Assembly: GCA_030704615.1 (NCBI GenBank)
Contig: CM060734.1
Coordinates: 23,994,001 to 24,058,000, forward strand
From: Takakia lepidozioides
Taxonomy: Eukaryota > Streptophyta > Takakiopsida > Takakiales > Takakiaceae
Length of the DNA stretch: 64,000 bases
Direction of reading: 5' to 3'
Below the pieces are notes generated by a model, which saw only the letters and a program-made list of their open reading frames with translations, had not been told where the DNA came from and made no database searches. Positions 55,230 to 64,000 of the stretch are shown one piece after another; the first letter of the stretch is position 1; every line of letters starts with the position of its first letter. Both the position numbers and the translations under genes were made by a program.

Positions 55230-56830
55230 CCGGGATTCTTGCTGTACGATTGCATGGGGACGGAGCTCCGCCCTCTCACCACTCCCTCCGCCAAAGTCTG
55301 TAGTCATGGTTATCTTCTAGGGTTCTGCTATATCCTTTATCCCTTGCGTACCTTTTACCCTCTTATTTTAGAGGCTCCGCCTTTTAAGCTCTCTCTAAGT
55401 TTAGCTCCGCTCGCCGCCATGGCCAAGCTGGTCTCTTCCCCCGCTGCTGCGCAGCATTGGGGCCTTGCCTCGAGCTGTTATCTCTATGCTTTACATGTCC
55501 TGCTCATGACATCTCCTCTAAGCTCCTCGTTCTTCTCTCTGTCTTTTTCTAGCACTTCTACGTTCCTCTTCCTAGTGTTTTTTGGGTGTGCTTTGACCAC
55601 GATCACACTACGACTTCCCTCTCAGCGGGCAAGGCGCATCTGGACCCCGACAAGCTACTCCGCAAGCCTGCGCAACGCGCAACACTACGACAGCTTGAGC
55701 CATCATTTGCCATATGTTTTTCTCCGAGGTGCAACTTTCATCTTGTTCCTCATTCTGACCTATCGACACTCCTCCGTTTATCGGGGGAAGCTCTACCACC
55801 CGCCCTCTCTCTATCAGTCAACGACTCACCATGCAACAGTAAAGCCTACATCGACTCATCCCCCTCTATGGTTGGTTATGACTACTCAGATCGGGTATGC
55901 AGGCAACATTTCAATGCCGCTCCCCCCAACGCGATTCCCAACCCTTAGTGGACAACAAATTTTAAGCTTCAAGTTTCAAGTTTCAAGCCCCTGATGGACA
56001 ACATATTTTAAGTTTCATGTTTATGATGGTGACAGTTTGGGCGGGTGGCCTCTCTCCCACCTCCCCTCTTTCTTTCAAGGCGCGCAATGTCACATGCTGC
56101 AACGTACTCTAAAAATGGAGCACCTCTTAAGACATTTTTCGCCCCCAATGGGCGCACCTCTGGTGAGGCGATTTTCTACCTCGCTTTGAGAAAATGAGCA
56201 ATATCATCTGGTTACAATGGAACAGGCTACGGAGTTGGATCATACGTCAGCCCCCCACTAACTCGAATTCCACCTATATACAGGGAGCATACTCACCCTT
56301 CGATCATAATCTTCCATACCCCTCCCCCCTCCTCCATAGCAGACCTTACCCCATGTTTGGCCCTCTTTTATCTATTATTCAGTAGGCGTCTTGCACCATG
56401 TCGCGGCCTGGCCTTATACAGTACCTCAATTCTGAGTTCAGCCTGTTTAGTTCACCTCTTAATCTTACCACCTCCTAGCTCATGTACCCACAACTAGACA
56501 CAAGCTACTCTACTTTCTACAACTTCAACGTGCACCACTCCACCATGCCCTCTCCCTCCTATTTTGTACGAATCTTCTACTGGCTCCATGCTCATTATCC
56601 AGTTTATTGGCCCCCCCGCCCAGCTGCAAACCCTCTGCTCGCCATGCCTGCCAACAGCATTCACAACATCAGTAAACACTCCCAAGAGCCACCCAACCTC
56701 TATTCCATCCCCCCACCCCCTTCAATTTTATACCCCAGTACTTTGCCAAATTGTAAAACCCCCGCTACAATCCCAACATACTCTGCCCTCGGTATTAACT
56801 CTTACCTTTCTTTTACAGGAGATATAACTG
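55230..56830 (+). mobile_element. LINE-like element, 5' region and decayed ORF
   Basis: The start (GGAGCTCCGCCC, TCATGGTTATCTTCTAGGGT) matches the 5' end of the minus-strand element at 34170. Frames 55161-55994, 55586-55948 and 56482-56835 are pyrimidine-driven and broken; one includes MAKLVSSPAAAQHWGLASS and another DPDKLLRKPAQRATLRQLEP. No catalytic domain is seen. It ends against a gypsy integrase fragment near 56842. Confidence 0.4.
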
Positions 56831-56841
56831 GTTGAGTTGTC

Positions 56842-57470
56842 ATGGGTGTTACGCCCCTTTTTTTTACTTACAATATTTTATGCCAGTGCGTGAGACGCAT
56901 TCGTAGAGACGTTGCTATAGTTTTCAACCTTAATGATCCAGACGTGTGGGCACGTGCATGTGATCAACGTGTAAAGTTGTTCAAGAAAGTCATGCCCATG
57001 GCTTTTGAGAATCTTGCCATTGCACCGCACCGCAATACGTTGAAGTATGCCACAATACGTGGTGGGGCTATCGTCCCGAGGTTCAGAGGTTTCACCCTGG
57101 TGACTATATTTATCTACAGCCGATTGCTCCTATGACCCTGGATGTGACTACATGACGTATTATTCTGAGGGTTCGAGAGGTGTTGCGCTCATGAGTCGTA
57201 ATCTTGGAAGGTCGGGATGAAATGACTTGGAAGGACCATATGTGTAATTGCGCGTCATGATACCTTCCCAACGTTGATGGCGGGATTGACCCAAACCTAG
57301 TAGTGGTACCTACAGGTTTGCGGTGTATGTTGTGTGGATTTGCCGGAGGGGCAGCCACCATGTTGATGTGTGATTGATGCTCAAGAGGTTGGCACATGGG
57401 ATACTTGACGTCACCTCTTGAGATGGTTCGTGATGGGGATTAGTCGTGTCTACGCTGCATTCGATAGTGG
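56842..57470 (+). mobile_element. Ty3/gypsy integrase-PHD relic
   Basis: Frame 56842-57135 reads FNLNDPDVWARACDQRVKLF and KKVMPMAFENLAIAPHRNTL, the integrase C-terminal part of the family at 14755 and 19250. After a frame break the integrase tail and PHD finger follow (57318-57465): CMLCGFAGGAATMLMCD, then a TGA, CSRGWHMGY, and after a TAG SCLRC. The PHD cysteines are partly retained but two stops and an H..C to H..Y change make it dead. It confirms that the integrase-PHD order is a family trait. 57470-58500 shows no supportable gene. Confidence 0.75.
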
Positions 57471-58504
57471 TAATGGAAGGCTAACAAGAAACACAAGACC
57501 AAGCTACTATGAGACCAATACACGAGATCTCTAGCTCAAATTCATAAATTGCAAGACGACAACTAACGATGGGGCTATTACTACATCTTGTAGCAATCTA
57601 AAGTTAGAGAGACCTAACCACAAGCTAGGGGGATGATTGTGGCATACGGGGGTTGGTATCCTGTAAACACAACGTGAGCATGCTCACGTGAGCACGGTGT
57701 GAGCACAACCCGTGGTCATAGGGGTTAAATGTTTTCAACCGCGGTCATAGGAATTACATGTTAACAGGCACGGTGCATATGAGTACCTTCAGATTTATTT
57801 TCTCAATGCAAAAATAACTTTTCTGGGGTTTGAACTGCCGATACCCGGACTGAAAACTACGATTTTTGTTTTTCTGGGGTTTTCTGGGGTATCCGGTTCG
57901 CATAACGTGAGGAAACCCCAAGCCTATAGGGTAACATGTTTATCGTGTATAGGTGTTACTTGTTTCTTACGTGATGCTGTGAGGGCATGTGTAAGCAGTT
58001 AAAAAAAATTTCGCATTGCATTATAAAGGCCACGTTAGACTAAGGACCGAAACCAAGATCTTGGTGGCTTAACTGCATATTAAATTATTAATATTAAAAT
58101 GTGAATGCGTTGTCGAAACAAGCAAAATTAACAATCTTACTTGATTCCGAAGGGCGATTGCCTTTCGGTGGGAAGGTGGATACCTTTATGACATCCACCA
58201 TGTGGTATGAACCCCAAAACCACCATTGAGGCAGTTTGTGCCATTACCATTCGGCTAAATGTTGAAAATGTATGCAACTTGACGGATCTATATGGATCTC
58301 AAGGGACTTTGAGATGTGAGAAAAATCTGAGAAATGAAGAAATGGGAAAAATGTGGACACTAAATCACCCCACCCATATTAGTGAGCAAGGAAACCGATC
58401 TTGGATCGATTTCCCAAAACAACAACAAAACATCTTTGAGCCAAATATGCTCAAGATAACCAACACAAGGGAGAAAGAAAAGAAAAATCCGAAGGCAGCT
58501 TAAA

Positions 58505-58706
58505 TTTTATATATATATATATATATATAAAAAGGGAAACACCTGGGAGCGACAGCTCACAATTCAGGCCCCTCGCCGTAAGGCTTTCCGATGTGACACC
58601 TGCACAAGGAAGGGGGAGAAGAGTGTACCACACCCGTCAAGTAGCAAGATTTGACCCCAAGGTCATCTGGATGGCACTCAGTGCACTTTACCAACTGAGC
58701 TACTGA
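58505..58706 (-). mobile_element. tRNA-derived SINE
   Basis: On the minus strand the element opens with GTAGCTCAGTTGGTAAAG (A box of RNA polymerase III, complement at 58687-58704). About 35 bp later comes GGTCAAATCTT (B box, complement at 58646-58656), in the D-arm and T-arm positions of a tRNA. A non-tRNA body of about 110 bp follows, ending in a TATATATA tract at 58508-58533. An acceptor stem is not conserved, so it is not a tRNA gene. Target duplications were not found. Confidence 0.7.
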
Positions 58707-58728
58707 CTATTGGTGATATTTTACCAAG

Positions 58729-59290
58729 TTAATAATTAATAGTACGACGTACATAATTGAGGGAATTTGATAGTAAAGGCTTTACCAAGGGGAAGTTTAT
58801 CCTGGGGAAGTTGCAATAGGACGCAGTCTCCTCTTTAGGGAGGAGCCGATAAACAACATGAATGAATGTGGTTAACATGACATCCCCTCCAATATGTATA
58901 CGATGGAATATCATAATCCAATTTTTAGCCTGGGCATTGACATAATTTGCCTTATTCAGCCATATTTTTGAGACAGGCAAAGGTCCTGCCCATGTATTTT
59001 CCTGGATGCTCAAATCCTGGCCGTGAAAACACTTAGGCAGGAACTTTACCTCTTACATTATTTTGAGTCCCACTCAAATCCAAATCCATGATTCTCCAGT
59101 CTTTGGATTGTTGCTTTCCAAGTGCAGCAGAGCTAAGTCTTGTATTTCTTTCCCATATCTAGTTTTTTTCTGACTCTTATAAGGCCTTTGGGATGTAGCA
59201 TCCGATGCTCTTCTCCTTTTCTCTTTTAAGTGCAGGTTCCACAATGTTTTAAGCCACAACGAAGTTCGATATAGCAATGTTGCAGGAACC
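58729..59290 (-). pseudogene. possible protein fragments, unknown
   Basis: Minus frames 58729-59013 (ENTWAGPLPVSKIWLNKANY, NWIMIFHRIHIGGDVML) and 59074-59292 (SLWLKTLWNLHLKEKRRRAS, KKTRYGKEIQDLALLHLE) have protein-like composition. No family is recognised. They may belong with the LINE C-terminal fragment upstream on this strand. A plus frame 59296-59484 (LNLAERMTDIAEQHYETPES) is equally unidentified. Confidence 0.25.
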
Positions 59291-60133
59291 ATTGAATGTT
59301 ACTTGCCATGAAATTGCTTCAGCAGTCATCAGAGTCTTCTGACACCTCAAAATACCCTGTTCCAATTCATGAGTCTAAACTGAACTTGGCAGAAAGAATG
59401 ACAGACATCGCCGAACAACACTATGAAACACCTGAATCTATGGAAACAGAGTTAGTAGACTTATTACAGCGACAACAAACATGAGACACCGATTTATGTT
59501 GTCCAGTATCCAGCCCCTTGCTGGATCCCAATCAAATGAGTGAGTGCGATACCCACCAAACTTGCAACTACCGTGTCTGCAGGCAGGAAGGTGGTAGCCA
59601 TGCTGTACGGCAAATCAGGTTTTGACAGTTATAAATCTCCAACATGGGGCTGGTGAAGATTGCATCCAAAAGACCAGAGCATCAGGGTTCAGCCAGAAAA
59701 GAGTGAGCAGAACAGGTGTGTTGGGCTGATGAAGGACTTGATCTCTTCTGACCTGCTAAGTGAACATTTTGAACCACAGACAGCATCAAGAACACTAAAT
59801 CACTCGGGAGAAACTAGAGAGCTCATTTATGTTTTGGGGACAGGACGGTCTAAAATTGAGGCCTAATATTGACCTTCAAACTGAAGCAAGATGTTATAAA
59901 CACTAAAGCCAGGTACCTCAAGTGCCTCCAGATCCAAAATATTACAATTGAGTGCATCCAGAGATGGGTGGCGAGGGAGGCCGAATGTGTGTGTGTGTGA
60001 GAGAGAGAATGTACTCATAAGACGTTGTTTGCCATAGCCTAGTGGCCATTGACCCTGCGCCCAGTTTGAGCGGAAAGCAAAGGGACAGAACCTACCTCTG
60101 TCAGGGGCTGACATGGTAGTAAGACTTACCTTT

Positions 60134-60544
60134 TTACATAGAATTGATTCGGGTTTTCCAGATATCCTCTAGAAATCCCTTCACACAAGCATCAATCTGC
60201 TGTGTGTGATTTGCCCAAAAACTAGGCCTCAGAAGGGCCTGGGCTTTTGGCTCAGCCTCGAGACTTTCAAAGTTGGTAAACAGAGGTACAGGCACAATTC
60301 TCTTGATGGATTGGAGGAGAGCTTCTCTCTGGTGAGAGTACCCCGGACAGTGAATCAGAAAATGAATATTGTCTTCGGGTTGCCCACACAACAGGCAATT
60401 GCACTCTCCCTTTCCTCTCTGCTTCTGTTTACTGTTCAAAGGTAGGCTTCCTGCCCTGAGTTTAAATTTCAGTCTGGTGCCGAGAGTGGGTAGACCCTTG
60501 AGGTCATCCATGATATCCTCCCCCATGTCAGACTGGAAACAGGT

Positions 60545-60560
<16 letters not shown>
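60134..60560 (-). pseudogene. LINE-type C-terminal zinc finger (zf-RVT-like)
   Basis: The frame reads GTRLKFKLRAGSLPLNSKQK, then CNCLLCGQPEDNIHFLIHCP and YSHQREALLQSI, ending KTRINSM and stop. C..C......HFL.HC after an L..G.LP segment is the zinc-binding end of many non-LTR reverse transcriptases. The polymerase itself is absent upstream; instead a GA microsatellite (60549-60581) interrupts. It is a truncated relic. Confidence 0.6.
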
Positions 60561-60585
<25 letters not shown>

Positions 60586-61049
60586 TACTTGTTGACCATT
60601 CCATCCCTTCAAATTGACATACAATCAGGATGGTCACCAATGTACTGTGATCCTTTCAGATAGGCTTTTACAATATCAAGATTTGACCTCCCCATGACCG
60701 TATTCATCAAACCCCCTGGCATCAACGGGAAGTGACACATAAAAAGAACCAAATGCCTAGAGGAAAGTATGTGGCAAAAACTTTCTCTGATCAGGGTCAG
60801 TACATAATGGGACAAAACCAGTATTGGTGGCGAACCCTGTCACATCTTCACACAAGACAGAAGGCCGAAATGGACTCCACCTCGTATCTAAAATGTTCTC
60901 AAATCTTGGGATCAGGCATCAAGCAGCACTACCATCTCTCTACAGGGGCACAGAAACATTACGGTCGCTAGCACCATCCATGACGGGAGGGCAGTGGCTG
61001 CGTGTGAGAGAGTTGAAAGGGCTTCTTCCATAGCCATAATTGATTGCCT

Positions 61050-63983
61050 CTACAGCACTTGCTTTGGCTCCAGCTTGGTCAGTTCCGAGAGGGGCATAAA
61101 TGTCCTGCCAGGGTCCCCATCTTCATCAACAATGTTCACAAATCCTCGGCAACCAGGGGACCCACAGTAGCAGGTCAGCTGTTCATCTTTTGACATAAAC
61201 CTGTAGTCATACGTCAACTCCTCCGATTGTCCAATGTCACGCTTTGCAAAAATAATGAGCCGATCCTCGCCACTTGCAGTGACCACCCGAGAATAACAAT
61301 TTGGCTCACAAGAATGGTTTATAAGATGTGCAATGCTTCCAGTGTGCGTTGCATCCACCACACGCTCATCATCCACACGAAACATGTATGTGCCTGCACC
61401 CACAAGAGAGTCATAACAACACCGCTCCCTGATATCAGCAACAATAGGTCGTACGACCTCACCTGCATACTCAATCACCATGTCATTGGCATGGTGCATT
61501 TGCTTTGTAAATACCCCCCATCCATGGATTGCAGATTTTCCAAAAGTAAGCCGTTGATTAAGGGAGGAGCGCATACGACGAAATTTCTCTGACATGGACA
61601 AAACTAGTTCACCATCTTCACTGCCATTGGGGGCACTGGGTGAGACAGGGGAATGTGAGGACGCCCCTGCTTTATTGGGTACCCAGTGATAAGACCAGAG
61701 GCTTCCTCCCTTTGACTTGGATTCTCCTTGTGGCACATTCTGACGATAACCAGTAACTGTGTATGGAAGATTCTCCACAAAAAGCCGTTTGGCAAGGGCT
61801 GCAGCAAGTGCCTCAGGCTCTCGCCGTCCACGCCTTGCTGCAGCATTGTACGGCTCACTGCGAGCACATCCAGAGGGGTTGAGAGAAGGGCTGTAACAGG
61901 AGCAATCTAGTAGGGGCTGTTGTGGCGAATGGACCAGTTCACGGGCCTTGGTAGGCTGCTTATGTTTGCGGCAGTATGACATTAGTTTCAGCTTGGCTTC
62001 TCCATTCCCTCTCCTCTTATTCTCTGAAAACTCCATGCAGAGGCCGGCAGAGCGAGCACAAAGAGGATGATACGCCACCCGACAGTGACTGTCCCCACAC
62101 TGAATGCAAGCTCCATAAGGTACTTTGCATACACTGCAAGTTAACTTCCACCGTTCCTTGTTGATAGCACTGATACCATCCACTGGCTCCATCCGCTTAA
62201 GATCCATCAAACCTGTTTCAGGTATCCATATAGCACACATGAGGTGAGCCCAGCGCCCATCCGTTGTCCTCTTCATAGCCCCACCTGTGATAGGGCAGAG
62301 ACAGCAAGGAGGTCGGAGCTTGGGAGCATCAGATCGACAAAGGTTGCACAGCCATAGATCACCATCCGGCGGTTCCAGCTCCCCATAACAAACCATGTGA
62401 ACCATGAGGCAGCATTTATCACACTGCAACAACAGGTTGTCCTCATACTCCTCATCCAGATAGCACACTGTACATCGGTCTAAGTGTTTCCATGGCACAT
62501 TAATCGGCTTGTACCCTGCCGGCAATAGTTCCTCAGCTCCTTCCTCCAATGGAGACTTGTCCAACCACCCCGTAAAGTTTGAGCAGGCTCTTGAATTTGG
62601 CAGCCCCTGAATAAGCTTGGCAACACGTGGATGGGTGAACCCAAACATAGCGACCCCTGATCTGAGTTGAGGTCGCTTCTCCTGCTCAGGACTTGCAAAG
62701 ATCCCACACTTCTCTTTTGCCTTCTGTAATTTCATGTACAACTTTTTCCAGCATGCTGCAGGTGAAGGCCCCTCAATTGGCATCTCATCTGCTGGACTAA
62801 CCCGAAACAGGGGCATTGACCGCGAACATGGGTTCCTCAACACTTCCATCTTGTACTGAACCATTCTTTCTGGGTCTCTTGTTGAAGTGTACATGCGCAC
62901 AGCAGTGTATCCTTCAGTCCAGATATGGTTCTGGTCATGAAATCGCTCTGAATCTCTAACAACTTTCCCCAAGCTTAACACACTAAGTGTCCCCAAGTTC
63001 AAAGGAAGGGTGAACAGGCTCTGCACACTCTTCCTGATAGTATGCTTCCTCTCATCTCCCAAAAAATCCTGACCATCTGGCTCTGCCCCACATTGTTCAG
63101 TCGCTGGCCTCTGCCTCTCTATTGCACCATGTACACCATCTCCAACTACATCATCTTGCAGGTGTGTCATCAACTCAGGAAGCCTGCATTCCTTTAGATA
63201 CCTCCCTACTTCTTCTACACCTTGCTCAAATGCTGCCCGTTTACACTTTGAGTGATACTTACACAGCAGGCCCGTTGAGAAGAGCACCATCTTCTTGGAG
63301 CTGATCCTAGCATGATCATAGCTCCCAAAAAACTGAACAGGAAGAATACCTTCGCGATTGGCAGGTTCCAGGCCACATGCCTTTGCGTGCTCTTCGTCCA
63401 TTACAAACGCAGGCCACATTGGATAGCCCTTCACCTTCGCCCAGACAATATCCCCCTGACCTAACGTCCCTTGGCAGTTCTCCAGTCCAGCAGCTAAGGC
63501 AGCCAGCTCATCCGGATTTGGCTTCTTCCTGCACTCCGATTGTACACTTGACTCCAGTTCTTGCAACTCGTCTGCGGAAACCTTCAGCTTCACTCGCTCT
63601 TTGGCAACAACAACCCACTCCTTCTCATTATCTTGGTAGTCAATTCGATGTCTCTGTTTCTCTGAGTCGTACGTATGAATGACTCCAGGATACCACTCCT
63701 TATCCATAGGCCAATAGACCTTGCAGCACCGGCCGATCAACGCTAAGGGATGGATTTTACCAAGCTCAATTTCCTGCCACTGTGGAAGATTCGCCTTCTG
63801 CGACAAGAACTTTTGCATAGCTTCGGTCAGCTTTCTTGTTCGAGGAGTCATCCGGCAGGTTTTGTTTGCTTCTTCGAACTCCATGCTCCTCCCCTTGTCA
63901 TATTCCTCTGGGATGGCTGTCTGTCTTCTCTGAAACCCTATAACTTTCTTTCTTCCTGTTGCCAAGGCCCCAACCTTCTGCAT
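61050..63983 (-). CDS. ATX/trithorax-like histone H3 lysine methyltransferase
   Basis: A single open frame of 977 codons from the first Met; the frame stays open to the window edge, so the start may lie further upstream. Domains by residue: Tudor-like 84-133 (VYWPMDKEWYPGVI), PWWP 176-265 (GDIVWAKVKGYPMWPAFV), FYRN about 337-383, FYRC about 386-460, PHD 504-550 (CTVC...CDKC...CNLC), extended PHD 560-675, SET about 808-930, post-SET 938-946 (CYCGSPGC). SET catalytic motifs are intact: GWGVF, EYAGEVV, NHSCEPN and ELTYDY. This is the order of plant ATX1/ATX2, nuclear enzymes that methylate H3K4 at active genes. Family members usually have many introns; none interrupts this frame. The stop is TAG at 61050. 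It is unrelated to the SET pseudogene at 34325-36166. Confidence 0.9.
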   Translation of the reverse strand: MQKVGALATGRKKVIGFQRRQTAIPEEYDKGRSMEFEEANKTCRMTPRTRKLTEAMQKFLSQKANLPQWQEIELGKIHPLALIGRCCKVYWPMDKEWYPGVIHTYDSEKQRHRIDYQDNEKEWVVVAKERVKLKVSADELQELESSVQSECRKKPNPDELAALAAGLENCQGTLGQGDIVWAKVKGYPMWPAFVMDEEHAKACGLEPANREGILPVQFFGSYDHARISSKKMVLFSTGLLCKYHSKCKRAAFEQGVEEVGRYLKECRLPELMTHLQDDVVGDGVHGAIERQRPATEQCGAEPDGQDFLGDERKHTIRKSVQSLFTLPLNLGTLSVLSLGKVVRDSERFHDQNHIWTEGYTAVRMYTSTRDPERMVQYKMEVLRNPCSRSMPLFRVSPADEMPIEGPSPAACWKKLYMKLQKAKEKCGIFASPEQEKRPQLRSGVAMFGFTHPRVAKLIQGLPNSRACSNFTGWLDKSPLEEGAEELLPAGYKPINVPWKHLDRCTVCYLDEEYEDNLLLQCDKCCLMVHMVCYGELEPPDGDLWLCNLCRSDAPKLRPPCCLCPITGGAMKRTTDGRWAHLMCAIWIPETGLMDLKRMEPVDGISAINKERWKLTCSVCKVPYGACIQCGDSHCRVAYHPLCARSAGLCMEFSENKRRGNGEAKLKLMSYCRKHKQPTKARELVHSPQQPLLDCSCYSPSLNPSGCARSEPYNAAARRGRREPEALAAALAKRLFVENLPYTVTGYRQNVPQGESKSKGGSLWSYHWVPNKAGASSHSPVSPSAPNGSEDGELVLSMSEKFRRMRSSLNQRLTFGKSAIHGWGVFTKQMHHANDMVIEYAGEVVRPIVADIRERCCYDSLVGAGTYMFRVDDERVVDATHTGSIAHLINHSCEPNCYSRVVTASGEDRLIIFAKRDIGQSEELTYDYRFMSKDEQLTCYCGSPGCRGFVNIVDEDGDPGRTFMPLSELTKLEPKQVL

Positions 63984-64000
63984 TGCTGCAGATATCGTTT

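Noticed and set aside
58640-58706. A tRNA gene on the minus strand.
   Set aside because: A and B boxes are present but the anticodon arm and acceptor stem do not pair and a SINE body follows, so it is a tRNA-derived SINE.
60541-60600. CRISPR-like or functional repeat from the GAGAGA run.
   Set aside because: It is a plain dinucleotide microsatellite with no spacers.

Overview
This window looks like nuclear DNA of a streptophyte (green-plant lineage), packed with decayed transposable elements. Plant-lineage markers visible in the sequence are an ATX-type trithorax histone methyltransferase, a B3 DNA-binding exon, a pentatricopeptide-repeat fragment, a chromovirus whose primer-binding site matches initiator tRNA-Met, and an En/Spm-like (CACTA) transposon gene. 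The mixture, including a Penelope-like reverse transcriptase, reminds me of the charophycean alga Chara. That is an impression from memory and I could not check it.

Layout. 0-5 kb: non-LTR fragment, three hairpin repeats, a Ty3/gypsy integrase tail carrying a PHD finger, a minisatellite and a reverse-transcriptase pseudogene. 5.2-6 kb: four copies of a 192-bp tandem repeat. 6.5-12.5 kb: the most interesting locus. Pieces of an intron-rich gene encode a ParB-like domain and a DNA-methyltransferase-like domain, split over both strands, and 24-bp palindromes sit in the introns. 13.4-14.5 kb: an unrecognised gene. 14.7-21.2 kb: two gypsy insertions and a second copy of the methyltransferase C-terminal exons. 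21.25-24.94 kb: a rearranged chromovirus. 25.2-27.7 kb: fragments of host-type genes (an acidic/basic N-terminus, B3, an UPF1-like helicase) plus more palindromes. 27.9-42.3 kb: CACTA-type territory with three blocks of GCGACC/GGTCGC repeats, a broken SET-domain gene, nested LINE and LTR pieces, and an En/Spm-like gene preceded by a large tandem repeat. 45-51 kb: a decayed gag-pol gypsy element. 52-60 kb: unknown fragments, a hAT-type MITE, a PPR fragment, a LINE, a gypsy integrase-PHD relic, a tRNA-derived SINE and a LINE C-terminal zinc finger. 61-64 kb: the one clearly intact gene, ATX-like, as a single long open frame on the minus strand.

Most open frames in the window are relics. The functional candidates are the ATX-like gene, possibly the 13.4-14.5 kb gene, and possibly intact relatives of the ParB/methyltransferase family elsewhere in the genome. 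All exon limits below come from reading frames and GT/AG signals by eye and are approximate.
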